Below are positions 15,227-22,818 of a DNA stretch of 24,825 nt, one piece after another (within the stretch, counting starts at the first letter, position 1; each line of letters opens with the position of its first letter). The position numbers were made by a program, and so were the translations under genes. This stretch comes from Ruminococcaceae bacterium UBA2857 (GTDB taxonomy: Bacteria > Bacillota > Clostridia > Oscillospirales > Acutalibacteraceae), in assembly GCA_002350705.1 (NCBI GenBank), contig DEFH01000064.1, positions 16,379 through 41,203 of the forward strand, in the 5' to 3' direction. Under the pieces are notes generated by a model that was given only the letters and a program-made list of their open reading frames with translations, was not told the origin of the DNA and ran no database searches.

Positions 15227-16447
15227 TCATTCCTTAATCAGATTTTTCTTAGCCTGAACTTTGATCGGAAGTCCGAAAAGATTGATGAATCCTGCCGAAT
15301 CCTTCTGGTTGTAAACCTCGTCCTCGTCAAAGGTTGCAATATCGGGATCGTACAGGGAATACGGTGATGTAACACCTGCATCAATGATATTGCCTTTGTA
15401 GAGTTTCAGCTTGACATCACCTGTAACAGTTTCCTGTGTGGAGTCAACGAATGCAGAAAGTGCCTTTCTGAGCGGTGTGTACCACTGTCCGAAATAAACC
15501 AGCTCTGCAAAACGGAGTCCGACTTCCTGTTTGAAGTGGTAGGTATCACGGTCAAGTGTAATTTCTTCCAGCTTGTTGTGTGCATGATAAAGAATGGTTC
15601 CGCCGGGAGTTTCATAAACGCCTCTGGACTTCATGCCGACAAGTCTGTTTTCTACCAGGTCAACGATACCGATACCGTTTTCACCGCCAAGCTGATTGAG
15701 TTTCTTAACAATTTCAACAGCACCGAGCTTTTCACCGTCCACTGCTACCGGAATACCCTTGTCAAATGAAATGGTGACATAGGTCGGCTTGTCGGGAGCC
15801 TGCTCAGGTGATACACCCAGCTCCAAAAAGCCCTCTTTGTTGTACATCGGTTCATTTGCAGGATCTTCCAGATCAAGTCCTTCGTGTGAAATATGCCAGA
15901 TATTCTTATCTTTGGAATAGTTGGTTTCTCTTGTAATTTTCAGAGGAATGTTGTGTGCCTCTGCATAGTCGATTTCCTCGTCACGGGATTTCAGACTCCA
16001 CTCTCTCCAGGGAGCAATGATCTTCATATCGGGAGCAAATGCCTTGATAGCCAGCTCAAAACGTACCTGATCGTTGCCCTTGCCTGTACAGCCGTGGCAG
16101 ATAGCGTCTGCACCCTCTTTGAGAGCGATCTCAACGATTCTCTTTGCAATAATCGGTCTTGCAAAGGATGTGCCGAGCAGATATTTGCTTTCATAAACCG
16201 CATCCGCCTTGATGGTCGGGAATACATAATCCTCAATAAACTCTTTGTTCAGGTCCTCAACATACAACTTGGAAGCACCTGTTTTGATGGCTTTTTCCTC
16301 AAGACCGTCAAGCTCCGTACCCTGTCCGACATCACCTGATACAGCGATGACTTCACAGTTATCATAATTTTCCTTGAGCCAGGGAATGATAATGGATGTA
16401 TCCAGACCGCCCGAATATGCCAGAACTACTTTTTTAATATCACCCAT
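15227..16447 (-). CDS. argG: Argininosuccinate synthase
   Basis: 406 residues from the ATG at 16447, with GGAGG eight bases upstream; a longer in-frame reading to 16504 runs through the promoter. It joins citrulline and aspartate using ATP. The PP-loop AYSGGLDTSIII (about 10-21) binds ATP; CHGCTGKGNDQVRFE and ENRLVGMKSRGVYETPGG are typical of the family. As the first gene of the arginine operon it is the most directly exposed to ArgR control at the upstream ARG box. Confidence 0.97.
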   Translation of the reverse strand: MGDIKKVVLAYSGGLDTSIIIPWLKENYDNCEVIAVSGDVGQGTELDGLEEKAIKTGASKLYVEDLNKEFIEDYVFPTIKADAVYESKYLLGTSFARPIIAKRIVEIALKEGADAICHGCTGKGNDQVRFELAIKAFAPDMKIIAPWREWSLKSRDEEIDYAEAHNIPLKITRETNYSKDKNIWHISHEGLDLEDPANEPMYNKEGFLELGVSPEQAPDKPTYVTISFDKGIPVAVDGEKLGAVEIVKKLNQLGGENGIGIVDLVENRLVGMKSRGVYETPGGTILYHAHNKLEEITLDRDTYHFKQEVGLRFAELVYFGQWYTPLRKALSAFVDSTQETVTGDVKLKLYKGNIIDAGVTSPYSLYDPDIATFDEDEVYNQKDSAGFINLFGLPIKVQAKKNLIKE

Positions 16448-16484
16448 GATAAAAACCTCCGTAAACTTTTTAATTGCAATATCT

Positions 16485-16512
16485 ATTATACACATTTTCT
16501 GCATAAAATCAA
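16485..16512 (-). promoter_or_regulatory. Promoter of the arginine operon
   Basis: The -10 box is TATAAT (16490-16485) and the -35 box TTGATT (16512-16507), with a 16-base spacer. It lies 37 bases ahead of the argG ATG. Confidence 0.75.
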
Positions 16513-16518
16513 GTACTT

Positions 16519-16536
16519 TATGAATATTTATTCAAG
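16519..16536. promoter_or_regulatory. ArgR/AhrC-type ARG box
   Basis: The 18 bases TATGAATATTTATTCAAG fit the Gram-positive ARG box TNTGNATWWWWATNCANA at all defined positions but the last. It lies just upstream of the argG -35 box. ArgR would repress the operon when arginine is abundant. A second, weaker match (TTTATACATTTATGCAGA, 16686-16703) lies farther upstream and could be a partner site for looping. Confidence 0.7.
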
Positions 16537-16545
16537 CGGTGCTGT

Positions 16546-16567
16546 TTTTGTTGATTAAGCAACAAAA
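16546..16567. promoter_or_regulatory. Perfect 8-bp palindrome in the argG / flavoprotein divergent region
   Basis: The arms TTTTGTTG and CAACAAAA are separated by six bases. The inner 18 bases resemble a Rex site in the outer TTGTT/AACAA parts but differ at three inner positions. It is an operator-like site of unknown factor. Apart from this, the ARG boxes and the two promoters, I see nothing further in the 347-base gap 16448-16794. Confidence 0.3.
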
Positions 16568-16734
16568 TAATTTTTACTTTATTTTATTTTTTAGAGATAC
16601 TGACACACTTTTGACAAGTTTTTTCGTGTTTTAATTGCATTTTTAACCCGAAAATCAATCTTTTCAAGCGGTCTTTTTGCAAATATTTATACATTTATGC
16701 AGAAATCAATGTATATTATTCATTTAAAAAATGT

Positions 16735-16763
16735 TTCTATTCTGCACGAATGTGTGATATAAT
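16735..16763 (+). promoter_or_regulatory. Promoter of the flavin-reductase-like gene
   Basis: The -10 box is TATAAT (16758-16763) with a TGA extended -10. The -35 position (TTCTAT) is poor, so the promoter may depend on the extended -10 or an activator. Confidence 0.6.
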
Positions 16764-16794
16764 GAATTGAAATATTTTTTTGGAGGTTTTACTT

Positions 16795-17298
16795 ATGCTT
16801 GAGAAAATTGATATCAGCACTCTCAATGACAACTTCTTTACCAGAATCGGCAGGGAATGGATGCTTGTCACAGCAGGCAATGCAACCAAATGCAATACCA
16901 TGACGGCAAGCTGGGGCGGTATCGGTGTGCTCTGGAACAAAAATGTTGCGTTCAGCTTTATCCGTGACTCCCGATACACCCTTGAATTCATGGACAACAG
17001 CGATTACTATACCCTGTCATTCTTTGGCGGAAACATGATGAAGGAACTGACGTTCTGCGGAAAAAATTCGGGCAGAGAGGTTGACAAAATCAAGGAAACA
17101 GGTCTTATTCCCGTACATGACGGCAATATCACTTATTTTGAACAGGCGGAGCTTGTTTTTGTCTGCAAAAAGCTGTTCAAACAGCCCGTATCACCTGACG
17201 GCTTTGTTGACAAGACCATGACTGACAAATTTTATGCCGACAATGATTTGCATGAACTCTATGTCGGGGAAATTGCCGAGGTTCTCAAAAAAGCATGA
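16795..17298 (+). CDS. Flavin reductase-like (FMN-binding split-barrel) protein
   Basis: 167 residues from the ATG at 16795, with GGAGG eight bases upstream. The split-barrel fold of flavin reductase/flavoredoxin proteins is suggested by WMLVTAGNATKCNTMTASWGGIG, IRDSRYTLEFMDNSDYYTLSFFGG and a KTMTDKFYAD tail. Such proteins hold FMN and pass electrons from NAD(P)H or to a partner. The usual two-segment SWG/R-Y-T pattern is there; no iron-binding or rubredoxin domain is attached. The stop overlaps the next gene (short-chain dehydrogenase) as ATGA, so the two are coupled. The substrate is unknown. Confidence 0.85.
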   Translation: MLEKIDISTLNDNFFTRIGREWMLVTAGNATKCNTMTASWGGIGVLWNKNVAFSFIRDSRYTLEFMDNSDYYTLSFFGGNMMKELTFCGKNSGREVDKIKETGLIPVHDGNITYFEQAELVFVCKKLFKQPVSPDGFVDKTMTDKFYADNDLHELYVGEIAEVLKKA

Positions 17299-18008
17299 GA
17301 ACGGTTTTGATTACAGGCTCTTCAAGGGGCATTGGTGCCGAAACGGCAAGGCTTTTTGCCAAAAAAGGCTATCACGTCTATATCAATTACAACAGGTCCG
17401 AAGAAGCCGCTCTTACTTTGTGTGAGGAGCTGAAAGATTTTTCTGTCCGTGCCGTGAAAGCAGATGTTTCCAAATCTGACGAAGTAAAAAAAATGTTTGC
17501 CGAAATTTCGGGAATTGATATTCTTGTCAACAACGCAGGCATTGCACAGACAAAACTTTTCACGGATATAACGGATGATGACTGGCACAATATGATTTCG
17601 TCCAATCTCAGCAGTGCCTTTTACTGCTGTCGTGCGGCTCTCCCCTATATGATACGCCGGCATTTCGGAAGAATCATCAATATCTCTTCCATGTGGGGAC
17701 AGGTGGGCGGCTCGTGTGAAGTGCATTACTCTGCCGCAAAAGCAGGCATGATCGGCCTGACAAAGGCTCTCGCTATGGAAGAGGGATTAAGCGGAATTAC
17801 TGTCAACTGTATCGCTCCGGGTGTTATCAAAACAGACATGACTGCCAATCTGTCGGAAGATGACTTTTCCGCACTCAAAGACGAAACGCCCACCAATTCC
17901 ATCGGCACTCCCTTTGACATTGCAAGAGCCGTTTTATTTCTTGCAAGCGATGATTCTTCTTTTATTACGGGACAGGTTTTAGGTGTCAACGGCGGCTTTG
18001 TCGTCTAA
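17295..18008 (+). CDS. Short-chain dehydrogenase/reductase, FabG-like
   Basis: 237 residues. Classical SDR: TGSSRGIG (7-14) binds NAD(P), NNAG is at 79-82, and the catalytic tetrad is Asn104, Ser132 in INISSMWG, Tyr145 and Lys149 in YSAAK. APGVIKTDM and the ending TGQVLGVNGGFVV are typical of 3-oxoacyl-ACP reductases. No fatty-acid synthesis genes are nearby, so a role in FASII is not supported by context; a dedicated keto-reductase working with the flavoprotein upstream is as likely. It is translated from an ATG that overlaps the preceding stop, and a strong terminator follows. Confidence 0.88.
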   Translation: MRTVLITGSSRGIGAETARLFAKKGYHVYINYNRSEEAALTLCEELKDFSVRAVKADVSKSDEVKKMFAEISGIDILVNNAGIAQTKLFTDITDDDWHNMISSNLSSAFYCCRAALPYMIRRHFGRIINISSMWGQVGGSCEVHYSAAKAGMIGLTKALAMEEGLSGITVNCIAPGVIKTDMTANLSEDDFSALKDETPTNSIGTPFDIARAVLFLASDDSSFITGQVLGVNGGFVV

Positions 18009-18017
18009 AAACAGAAA

Positions 18018-18061
18018 GGACTGATTACAGGAAACCCTGCAATCAGTCCCGTTGTTTTTTT
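18018..18061 (+). terminator. Bidirectional terminator between the SDR gene and ilvC
   Basis: The stem GGACTGATT / AATCAGTCC (18018-18026 and 18041-18049) continues as CAGG/CCTG after one mismatch and is followed by a long T-run at 18052-18061. On the minus strand the tail TTTCTGTTTTT follows, so it can also end the ilv message. Confidence 0.9.
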
Positions 18062-18075
18062 GTGAAAGTTAAGGA

Positions 18076-19086
18076 TTAGTCCTCATACTTCTTGTCGGTA
18101 GCGTTCCATGCATACATCTTGCGGATTTCCTTGCCGACCTGCTCCAGCTGATGCTCAGCCTTCAGAGCACGCATCGCATTGAAGTGTGCACGTCCGTTCT
18201 TGTTCTCTGCAATCCACTTGGAGGCAAATGTACCGTCCTGAATCTCGGAGAGAACCTTTTTCATTTCAGCCTTGGTAGCGTCTGTGATGATTCTCTTGCC
18301 TGTCTCGTAATCACCGAACTCGGCAGTGTCGGAGATAGAGTATCTCATCATGGAGAAACCGCCGCTGTAGATCAGGTCAACAATGAGCTTCATCTCATGG
18401 ATGCACTCAAAGTAAGCGTTCTCGGGAGCATAACCTGCCTCAACCAGTGTCTCAAAGCCTGCCTGCATCAGGGCAGTTACACCGCCGCACAGAACAGCCT
18501 GCTCACCAAAGAGGTCGGTTTCTGTTTCGATTCTGAAAGTAGTCTCCATAACAGCCGCACGGGCAGCACCGATACCGGCACCGTATGCAAGAGCAATGTC
18601 AAGAGCCTTGCCTGTAGCGTCCTGATAAACAGCTACCAGAGCAGGTGTACCCTTGCCCTCTACATACTCGGAACGTACTGTGTGACCGGGAGCCTTCGGA
18701 GCAATCATGAATACATCCACATTGGCAGGAGGAACAATCTGCTTGAAGTGGATATTAAAGCCGTGAGCAAAAGCGATTGCCTTGCCCTCGGTGAGATTCG
18801 GTTCAATATCATTCTTAAAGATACCGGCCTGTTTCTCATCAGGAGTCAGAATCATGATAACGTCAGCTTTTTTGGTAGCCTCGGCAGTTGTGTAGACCTC
18901 AAAACCGAGTTCCTTTACATGATTCCAGCGTTTGCTGCCCTCGTACAGACCGATGATAACATTCACGCCGCTGTCACGAAGATTCAGTGCATGGGCATGA
19001 CCCTGGCTTCCGTAACCAATGATGGCAACGGTTTTGCCGCTGAGCTGATTAATGTCGCAGTCAGCTTCATAATAGATTTTTGGCAT
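18076..19086 (-). CDS. ilvC: Ketol-acid reductoisomerase
   Basis: 336 residues from the ATG at 19086, with GGAGG eight bases upstream; the in-frame extension to 19146 has no ribosome binding site and overlaps ilvN. It rearranges and reduces acetolactate in valine and isoleucine synthesis. GYGSQGHAHALNLRDSG is the dinucleotide-binding loop; the second loop reads GLYEGSKRW, where many class I enzymes have GLRxGSxSW. The C-terminal knot carries the metal- and substrate-binding acidic residues (FGEQAVLCGG, YECIHEMK-like AYFECIHEMKLI). It follows ilvN by 56 bases and ends at the shared terminator. Confidence 0.97.
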   Translation of the reverse strand: MPKIYYEADCDINQLSGKTVAIIGYGSQGHAHALNLRDSGVNVIIGLYEGSKRWNHVKELGFEVYTTAEATKKADVIMILTPDEKQAGIFKNDIEPNLTEGKAIAFAHGFNIHFKQIVPPANVDVFMIAPKAPGHTVRSEYVEGKGTPALVAVYQDATGKALDIALAYGAGIGAARAAVMETTFRIETETDLFGEQAVLCGGVTALMQAGFETLVEAGYAPENAYFECIHEMKLIVDLIYSGGFSMMRYSISDTAEFGDYETGKRIITDATKAEMKKVLSEIQDGTFASKWIAENKNGRAHFNAMRALKAEHQLEQVGKEIRKMYAWNATDKKYED

Positions 19087-19142
19087 TTGAAAGACCTCCA
19101 TAGAATTTTTGGAATAAAATTTATATGAAATTCGCCAAACCG

Positions 19143-19634
19143 TCATTTTTTGCCTGATGCAGAATCCTTTTCGATTGCAACAGTGCCTGTTCTGACGATT
19201 TCACGGATGCCATACGGCTTTAACAAATCCGTCAATGTTTCAAAGCGTTCGCTTGTATCGGCAAACTGGAGTGTCATGGAATTCAAAGAAACATCGACAA
19301 TTTTTGCATCCATCAGCTCGGCAATTTTCATAATGTCAAGCCTTTGCTTTGCGGGACAATGTACCTTGACAAGATACAGTTCACGGCTGATAAAGCCGCC
19401 CTCTGTATAGGTACGCACTTTAATGACTGGAATCAGCTTGTTAAGCTGTTTTTCGAGCTGTTCGACAACATATTCGTCACCGTCAGCCACGATGGTGATT
19501 CTGGAAATATTGCTGTCCTCTGTAATACCCACAGCCAGACTGTCAATATTGAAGCCGCGTCTTGAAAAAAGTCCGGAAACCTTGGAAAGTACACCGGCAT
19601 GGTTTTCAACGAGTACCGAAAGTGTATATTTCAT
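19143..19634 (-). CDS. ilvN: Acetolactate synthase small (regulatory) subunit
   Basis: 163 residues. The N-terminal ACT domain (LSVLVENHAGVLSKVSGLFSRRGFNIDSLAVG) binds valine and gives feedback control; the C-terminal half (KVHCPAKQRLDIMKIAEL) activates the catalytic subunit. Length is normal for bacterial IlvN/IlvH. The ATG has AAGGAG eight bases upstream and lies 12 bases after ilvB. The symbol ilvH would be equally valid. Confidence 0.96.
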   Translation of the reverse strand: MKYTLSVLVENHAGVLSKVSGLFSRRGFNIDSLAVGITEDSNISRITIVADGDEYVVEQLEKQLNKLIPVIKVRTYTEGGFISRELYLVKVHCPAKQRLDIMKIAELMDAKIVDVSLNSMTLQFADTSERFETLTDLLKPYGIREIVRTGTVAIEKDSASGKK

Positions 19635-19646
19635 GGTATTTTCTCC

Positions 19647-21266
19647 TTATTTCGACGGTGTACGGGGATGGACATTGCAGACAAGCACAAACGGCTTATC
19701 ACTTTTGAGCATTTTGCGGGAACATTCCTCTGCTTCCTCATTCGAGGAAACGAAAGCCGTTTCAATGCCATAGGCATCCGCAATTTTCATGAAATCCGGC
19801 ACATCTTCCAGTTCCGTAACAGCATAACGGCTGTTGTAGTGAATATCCTGCAATTCATGCACCATTCCCAGAACAGTATTTCTCATGACGATAATCTTGA
19901 CGTTGAGATGATTCTGTGCAATGGTAGCCAGCTCATTGAGGGACATCTGGAAAGAACCGTCACCGCATACAGCGACAACATCTCTCGTGGGACGGGCAAA
20001 CTTTGCTCCGACCGCCGCCGGCACAGAGTAACCCATGGTACCCATACCGCCGGAAGTAAAAAATCTTCCGTCAGACATTTTATAGCTGTTGGCACACCAT
20101 ATCTGATTCTGACCGACATCCGCAATCAGAATGGCTTTCGGCTTGAGCTGAGAGGAAAGCTTTTCGAGAAAACCCTGCGGCTCCACAAAGCCGTCAAATT
20201 TCGTGTAAGGCTTTGCAAAATCATCTTTCCACCGAGCAATGCTGTCCAGCCACTCTCGGGGAGCCGTATAGGAAACATCTTTGAGCATTTGTGCCAGCAC
20301 ATTTTTCAAATCGCCTACAATCGGGATCGTAGTTTTCATATTCTTGCCGATTTCGGCAGGATCAATATCAATATGAATGACATTGGCGTGCTGTACGACC
20401 TGATCGGGAGAAGCAACCGCTCTGTCACCGACTCTTGCACCGCACAAAATGACCAGATCCGATTCATGTATCGTCTTGTTAGCCGCCTTGATGCCGTGAG
20501 AACCGATCATTCCCACATAAAGCGGACTGTCAGACGGCATTACACCGATTCCCATCATGGTGGAAACAACAGGAATATTGGTAAGCTGTGCAAACTCACG
20601 GAGTTTTGGTTTTGCTCCCGATGTCAGCACACCGCCGCCGACACATATCACCGGTCTTTTGGAATTGGCGAGGACTTCCAGTGCACGTTTGATCTGCATG
20701 GGGTGTCCCTGCACACTGGGCTTATAACCAATAATATTGACTTTTTCGGGATACACAAATTCTTCAATTTCTCCCTGCTGAATGTCAACAGGGACATCTA
20801 TCAGTACAGGACCGGGGCGGCCTGTTGCGGCAATGTGGAAAGCCTCTTTAAAAACTCTCGGCAAATCTGCCGTATCTTTCACCAGATAGCTGTGCTTGAC
20901 GAAAGACTCACACGCACCGGTAATATCGGCTTCCTGAAAAACGTCACGTCCCAGCACATCACTTTTGACCTGTCCTGTAATGGCAACCATCGGAATAGAA
21001 TCCATATAAGCGGTTGCGATACCTGTAATCATATTCAAGGCTCCGGGACCGGAAGTGGCAACGCATACCCCCACTTTGGAAGCGGCTCTGGCATAACCGC
21101 TGGCGGCATGGGCGGCATTCTGCTCCTGACGAACCAGAACAGCTTTGATATCCGTATCATAGAGCTTGTCGAAGAAAGGGCATATTACCGCACCGGGATA
21201 ACCGAAAACAATCGAAACGCCCTCTTCCTGAAGACATTTCACCATGATTTCAGCACCACTGATCAT
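19647..21266 (-). CDS. ilvB: Acetolactate synthase large (catalytic) subunit
   Basis: 539 residues. It condenses two pyruvates, or pyruvate and 2-oxobutyrate, with ThDP and FAD. Glu48 in VRQEQNAAHAASGYARA activates ThDP; GDGSFQMSLNELATIAQ begins the ThDP-Mg motif, closing at MRN. GARVGDRA and IDIDPAEIGKN belong to the FAD-binding middle domain. The pairing with ilvN and ilvC shows the anabolic enzyme, not the catabolic AlsS. The ATG has GGGGGA seven bases upstream, with its own promoter about 40 bases ahead. Confidence 0.96.
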   Translation of the reverse strand: MISGAEIMVKCLQEEGVSIVFGYPGAVICPFFDKLYDTDIKAVLVRQEQNAAHAASGYARAASKVGVCVATSGPGALNMITGIATAYMDSIPMVAITGQVKSDVLGRDVFQEADITGACESFVKHSYLVKDTADLPRVFKEAFHIAATGRPGPVLIDVPVDIQQGEIEEFVYPEKVNIIGYKPSVQGHPMQIKRALEVLANSKRPVICVGGGVLTSGAKPKLREFAQLTNIPVVSTMMGIGVMPSDSPLYVGMIGSHGIKAANKTIHESDLVILCGARVGDRAVASPDQVVQHANVIHIDIDPAEIGKNMKTTIPIVGDLKNVLAQMLKDVSYTAPREWLDSIARWKDDFAKPYTKFDGFVEPQGFLEKLSSQLKPKAILIADVGQNQIWCANSYKMSDGRFFTSGGMGTMGYSVPAAVGAKFARPTRDVVAVCGDGSFQMSLNELATIAQNHLNVKIIVMRNTVLGMVHELQDIHYNSRYAVTELEDVPDFMKIADAYGIETAFVSSNEEAEECSRKMLKSDKPFVLVCNVHPRTPSK

Positions 21267-21304
21267 GCCTGATTCCCCCTTTCATAATTTCAAATATACG
21301 ATTT

Positions 21305-21333
21305 ATTATACCATGCCTGTTCCAATAAATCAA
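21305..21333 (-). promoter_or_regulatory. Promoter of ilvB-ilvN-ilvC
   Basis: The -35 box is TTGATT (21333-21328) and the -10 box TATAAT (21310-21305), with a 17-base spacer and a TGG extended -10. The leader is only about 30 bases, too short for a T-box or attenuator. Confidence 0.8.
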
Positions 21334-21385
21334 GCAGTATTTTACAGGAATCACGAAAATCACTTCTCACCAACGCTCCTTCCGC

Positions 21386-21426
21386 AAAAAAAGACAGGAG
21401 CCTCTTTCATACAGAAACTCCTGTCT
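21386..21426 (-). terminator. Terminator of the CAP-protein gene
   Basis: A 9-bp stem (AGACAGGAG / CTCCTGTCT) with a 17-base loop is followed on the minus strand by seven T. It starts 22 bases after the stop. Confidence 0.92.
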
Positions 21427-21448
21427 GATAATGATACATTCATCCGTA

Positions 21449-22150
21449 TTATCCGATGAACATCTGTGTCCAGTAGCTGCCGTCGGCTACATAGCCCACA
21501 CCGATTTCCTTGAAAGAACCGTTCATGATATTGGCACGGTGTCCCTCGGAATTCATCCATGCGGCAACAACTGCTTCGGGTGTCTGCTGTCCCATCGCAA
21601 TGTTTTCGCCTGCGGTGCGGTAGCTGATGCCAAACTGTTTCATCATGTCAAACGGACTGCCGTATGTCGGTGAAGTATGGCTGAAATACTGTTTGTCTTT
21701 CATATCCTGTGACTTCATTCTCGCAACACTGCACAGCTTTTCATTGATAGTCAGCGGTGAAAGACCGCTTTGCACACGGTATTCATTGACCAGTTCCACC
21801 ACTTTCCTTTCATATTCCGAAACGCCTGTTTCCTGTACAGGTGCGGGCGTTTCTGTCACGGGTGCGGGAATATTCTCCTGCACAGTCGGAACAGAAACTT
21901 CCTCTTTTGCATTTGGAAGAGAAACTTCCTGTTTCTCTGTACAGCAGTCTGTACACGGCCGGCTGTCGGGAAGAATACCGCACTTCTGTATCATCTCCAT
22001 GATGCTGTCACACGATACGTCACACTGACCGTTACAGCAAACCACGGTCTTGATGTCTGTCGGACAAAGGGCGTCAGCCGAAACCGCTCCTGCCGACATT
22101 GCCATGAATACTCCCATTACAACAGCTGATGTTCTGAATATGTTTTTCAT
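21449..22150 (-). CDS. Secreted CAP (SCP/PR1-like, YkwD-type) protein with a cysteine-rich N-terminus
   Basis: 233 residues. Residues 1-25 are a signal peptide ending in AVSADA. Residues 29-70 hold nine cysteines (29, 38, 39, 43, 47, 57, 66, 69, 70), including two CC pairs. A Pro/Val/Glu-rich linker follows to about 112. The CAP domain (about 113-233) shows FSHTSP, AGENIAMGQ and EGHRANIMNG with its conserved His and Glu residues. Bacterial CAP proteins are secreted with largely unknown function; some bind lipids or cell-wall material. The cysteine cluster might form disulfides, bind metal or form a short cap for cell-wall contact. The ATG has GGAGG upstream and the gene stands alone between its promoter and terminator. 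Confidence 0.9.
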   Translation of the reverse strand: MKNIFRTSAVVMGVFMAMSAGAVSADALCPTDIKTVVCCNGQCDVSCDSIMEMIQKCGILPDSRPCTDCCTEKQEVSLPNAKEEVSVPTVQENIPAPVTETPAPVQETGVSEYERKVVELVNEYRVQSGLSPLTINEKLCSVARMKSQDMKDKQYFSHTSPTYGSPFDMMKQFGISYRTAGENIAMGQQTPEAVVAAWMNSEGHRANIMNGSFKEIGVGYVADGSYWTQMFIG

Positions 22151-22177
22151 AAGAAAAAACCTCCTGCATTTTTTTGT

Positions 22178-22204
22178 GAAAGCCTATTGATATGCTCGGC
22201 TTTC
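22178..22204 (-). other. Hairpin at the 5' end of the CAP message
   Basis: Arms GAAAGCC (22204-22198) and GGCTTTC (22184-22178) form a perfect 7-bp stem that would begin at about +1 of the transcript. Stems at this place protect mRNA from 5' decay in Bacillota; that role is inferred. Confidence 0.5.
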
Positions 22205-22211
22205 TGATTCC

Positions 22212-22240
22212 ATTATAATTAACATTTCCTCATGCCGCAA
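22212..22240 (-). promoter_or_regulatory. Promoter of the CAP-protein gene
   Basis: The -35 box is TTGCGG (22240-22235) and the -10 box TATAAT (22217-22212), with a 17-base spacer. Confidence 0.7.
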
Positions 22241-22328
22241 CCCTCAAATCATAGCATTTCAGGGGATATTCGGGATTTTTTCTGTTTTTTCGCTACTTTT
22301 TTTAACATAAAAAGACAACTTTGATTGA

Positions 22329-22357
22329 TTGTCAAGTTATTTTCACTGTGCTATAAT
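22329..22357 (+). promoter_or_regulatory. Promoter of the regulator/ABC exporter operon
   Basis: The -35 box is TTGTCA (22329-22334) and the -10 box TATAAT (22352-22357), with a 17-base spacer. An imperfect inverted repeat, AACTTTGA..TCAAGTT (22316-22337), covers the -35 box and could be the operator of the XRE regulator itself. Confidence 0.75.
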
Positions 22358-22388
22358 AGAGTCACCAAACGAAAGGAAATACAGAATC

Positions 22389-22817
22389 ATGAACGAAAAA
22401 CTCAGACAAATGCGTCTTGCTTTAAAAATGACACAGGAAGATCTGGCTGAAAAAATGAATGTTTCAAGACAATCCGTCGCCAAATGGGAAAACGGCGAAA
22501 GTATTCCCGATATTGCCAAATGCAATGAACTTGCCAAAATTTTTGACCTTGAAATCAGTGACATTGCCGGTCTTTTTATCCCGCAGGAAGACACCGGCAC
22601 AATCCATCCCAAAAACAAATATGTCTTTGGCGTCAGCAAAATTACGGATCATAAAATCATTCTTCCCGATGAGGCAATGAATGTGTTCCATCTCAAAAAC
22701 GGTGACGAACTGGTCGTTCTCGGAGACACCACACAGGGCATTGCACTGGTACCAAAAAAGAGCTATGAAAAATTCTGGGACATGATCGACAATTTCAAAA
22801 TTTTAGGAGATGACTGA
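22389..22817 (+). CDS. XRE-family regulator with an AbrB/SpoVT-like C-terminal domain
   Basis: 142 residues from the ATG at 22389, with AAAGGA upstream; the in-frame extension to 22329 runs over the promoter. Residues 1-60 are a Cro/CI helix-turn-helix (MTQEDLAEKMNVSRQSVAKWENG). Residues about 85-125 (KIILPDEAMNVFHLKNGDELVVLGD) resemble a swapped-hairpin AbrB domain, so one chain carries two DNA-binding folds or uses the second for pairing. The gene precedes the ABC exporter genes with almost no gap: the ATPase ribosome binding site is in its last codons. It therefore probably controls its own operon in response to an exported compound. The inducer is unknown. Confidence 0.85.
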   Translation: MNEKLRQMRLALKMTQEDLAEKMNVSRQSVAKWENGESIPDIAKCNELAKIFDLEISDIAGLFIPQEDTGTIHPKNKYVFGVSKITDHKIILPDEAMNVFHLKNGDELVVLGDTTQGIALVPKKSYEKFWDMIDNFKILGDD

Positions 22818-22818
22818 A

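Noticed and set aside
18151..19128. 325-residue open frame on the plus strand
   Set aside because: It is the reverse complement shadow of ilvC, with low-complexity composition and no start signal.
19599..21272. 557-residue open frame on the plus strand
   Set aside because: It is antisense to ilvB and ilvN, has no ribosome binding site or recognisable domain, and ilvB/ilvN have complete family motifs.
21267..21448. T-box, leader peptide or CodY box ahead of ilvB
   Set aside because: The leader is about 30 bases, the rest is the neighbouring terminator, and no AATTTTCWGAAAATT-like site was found.
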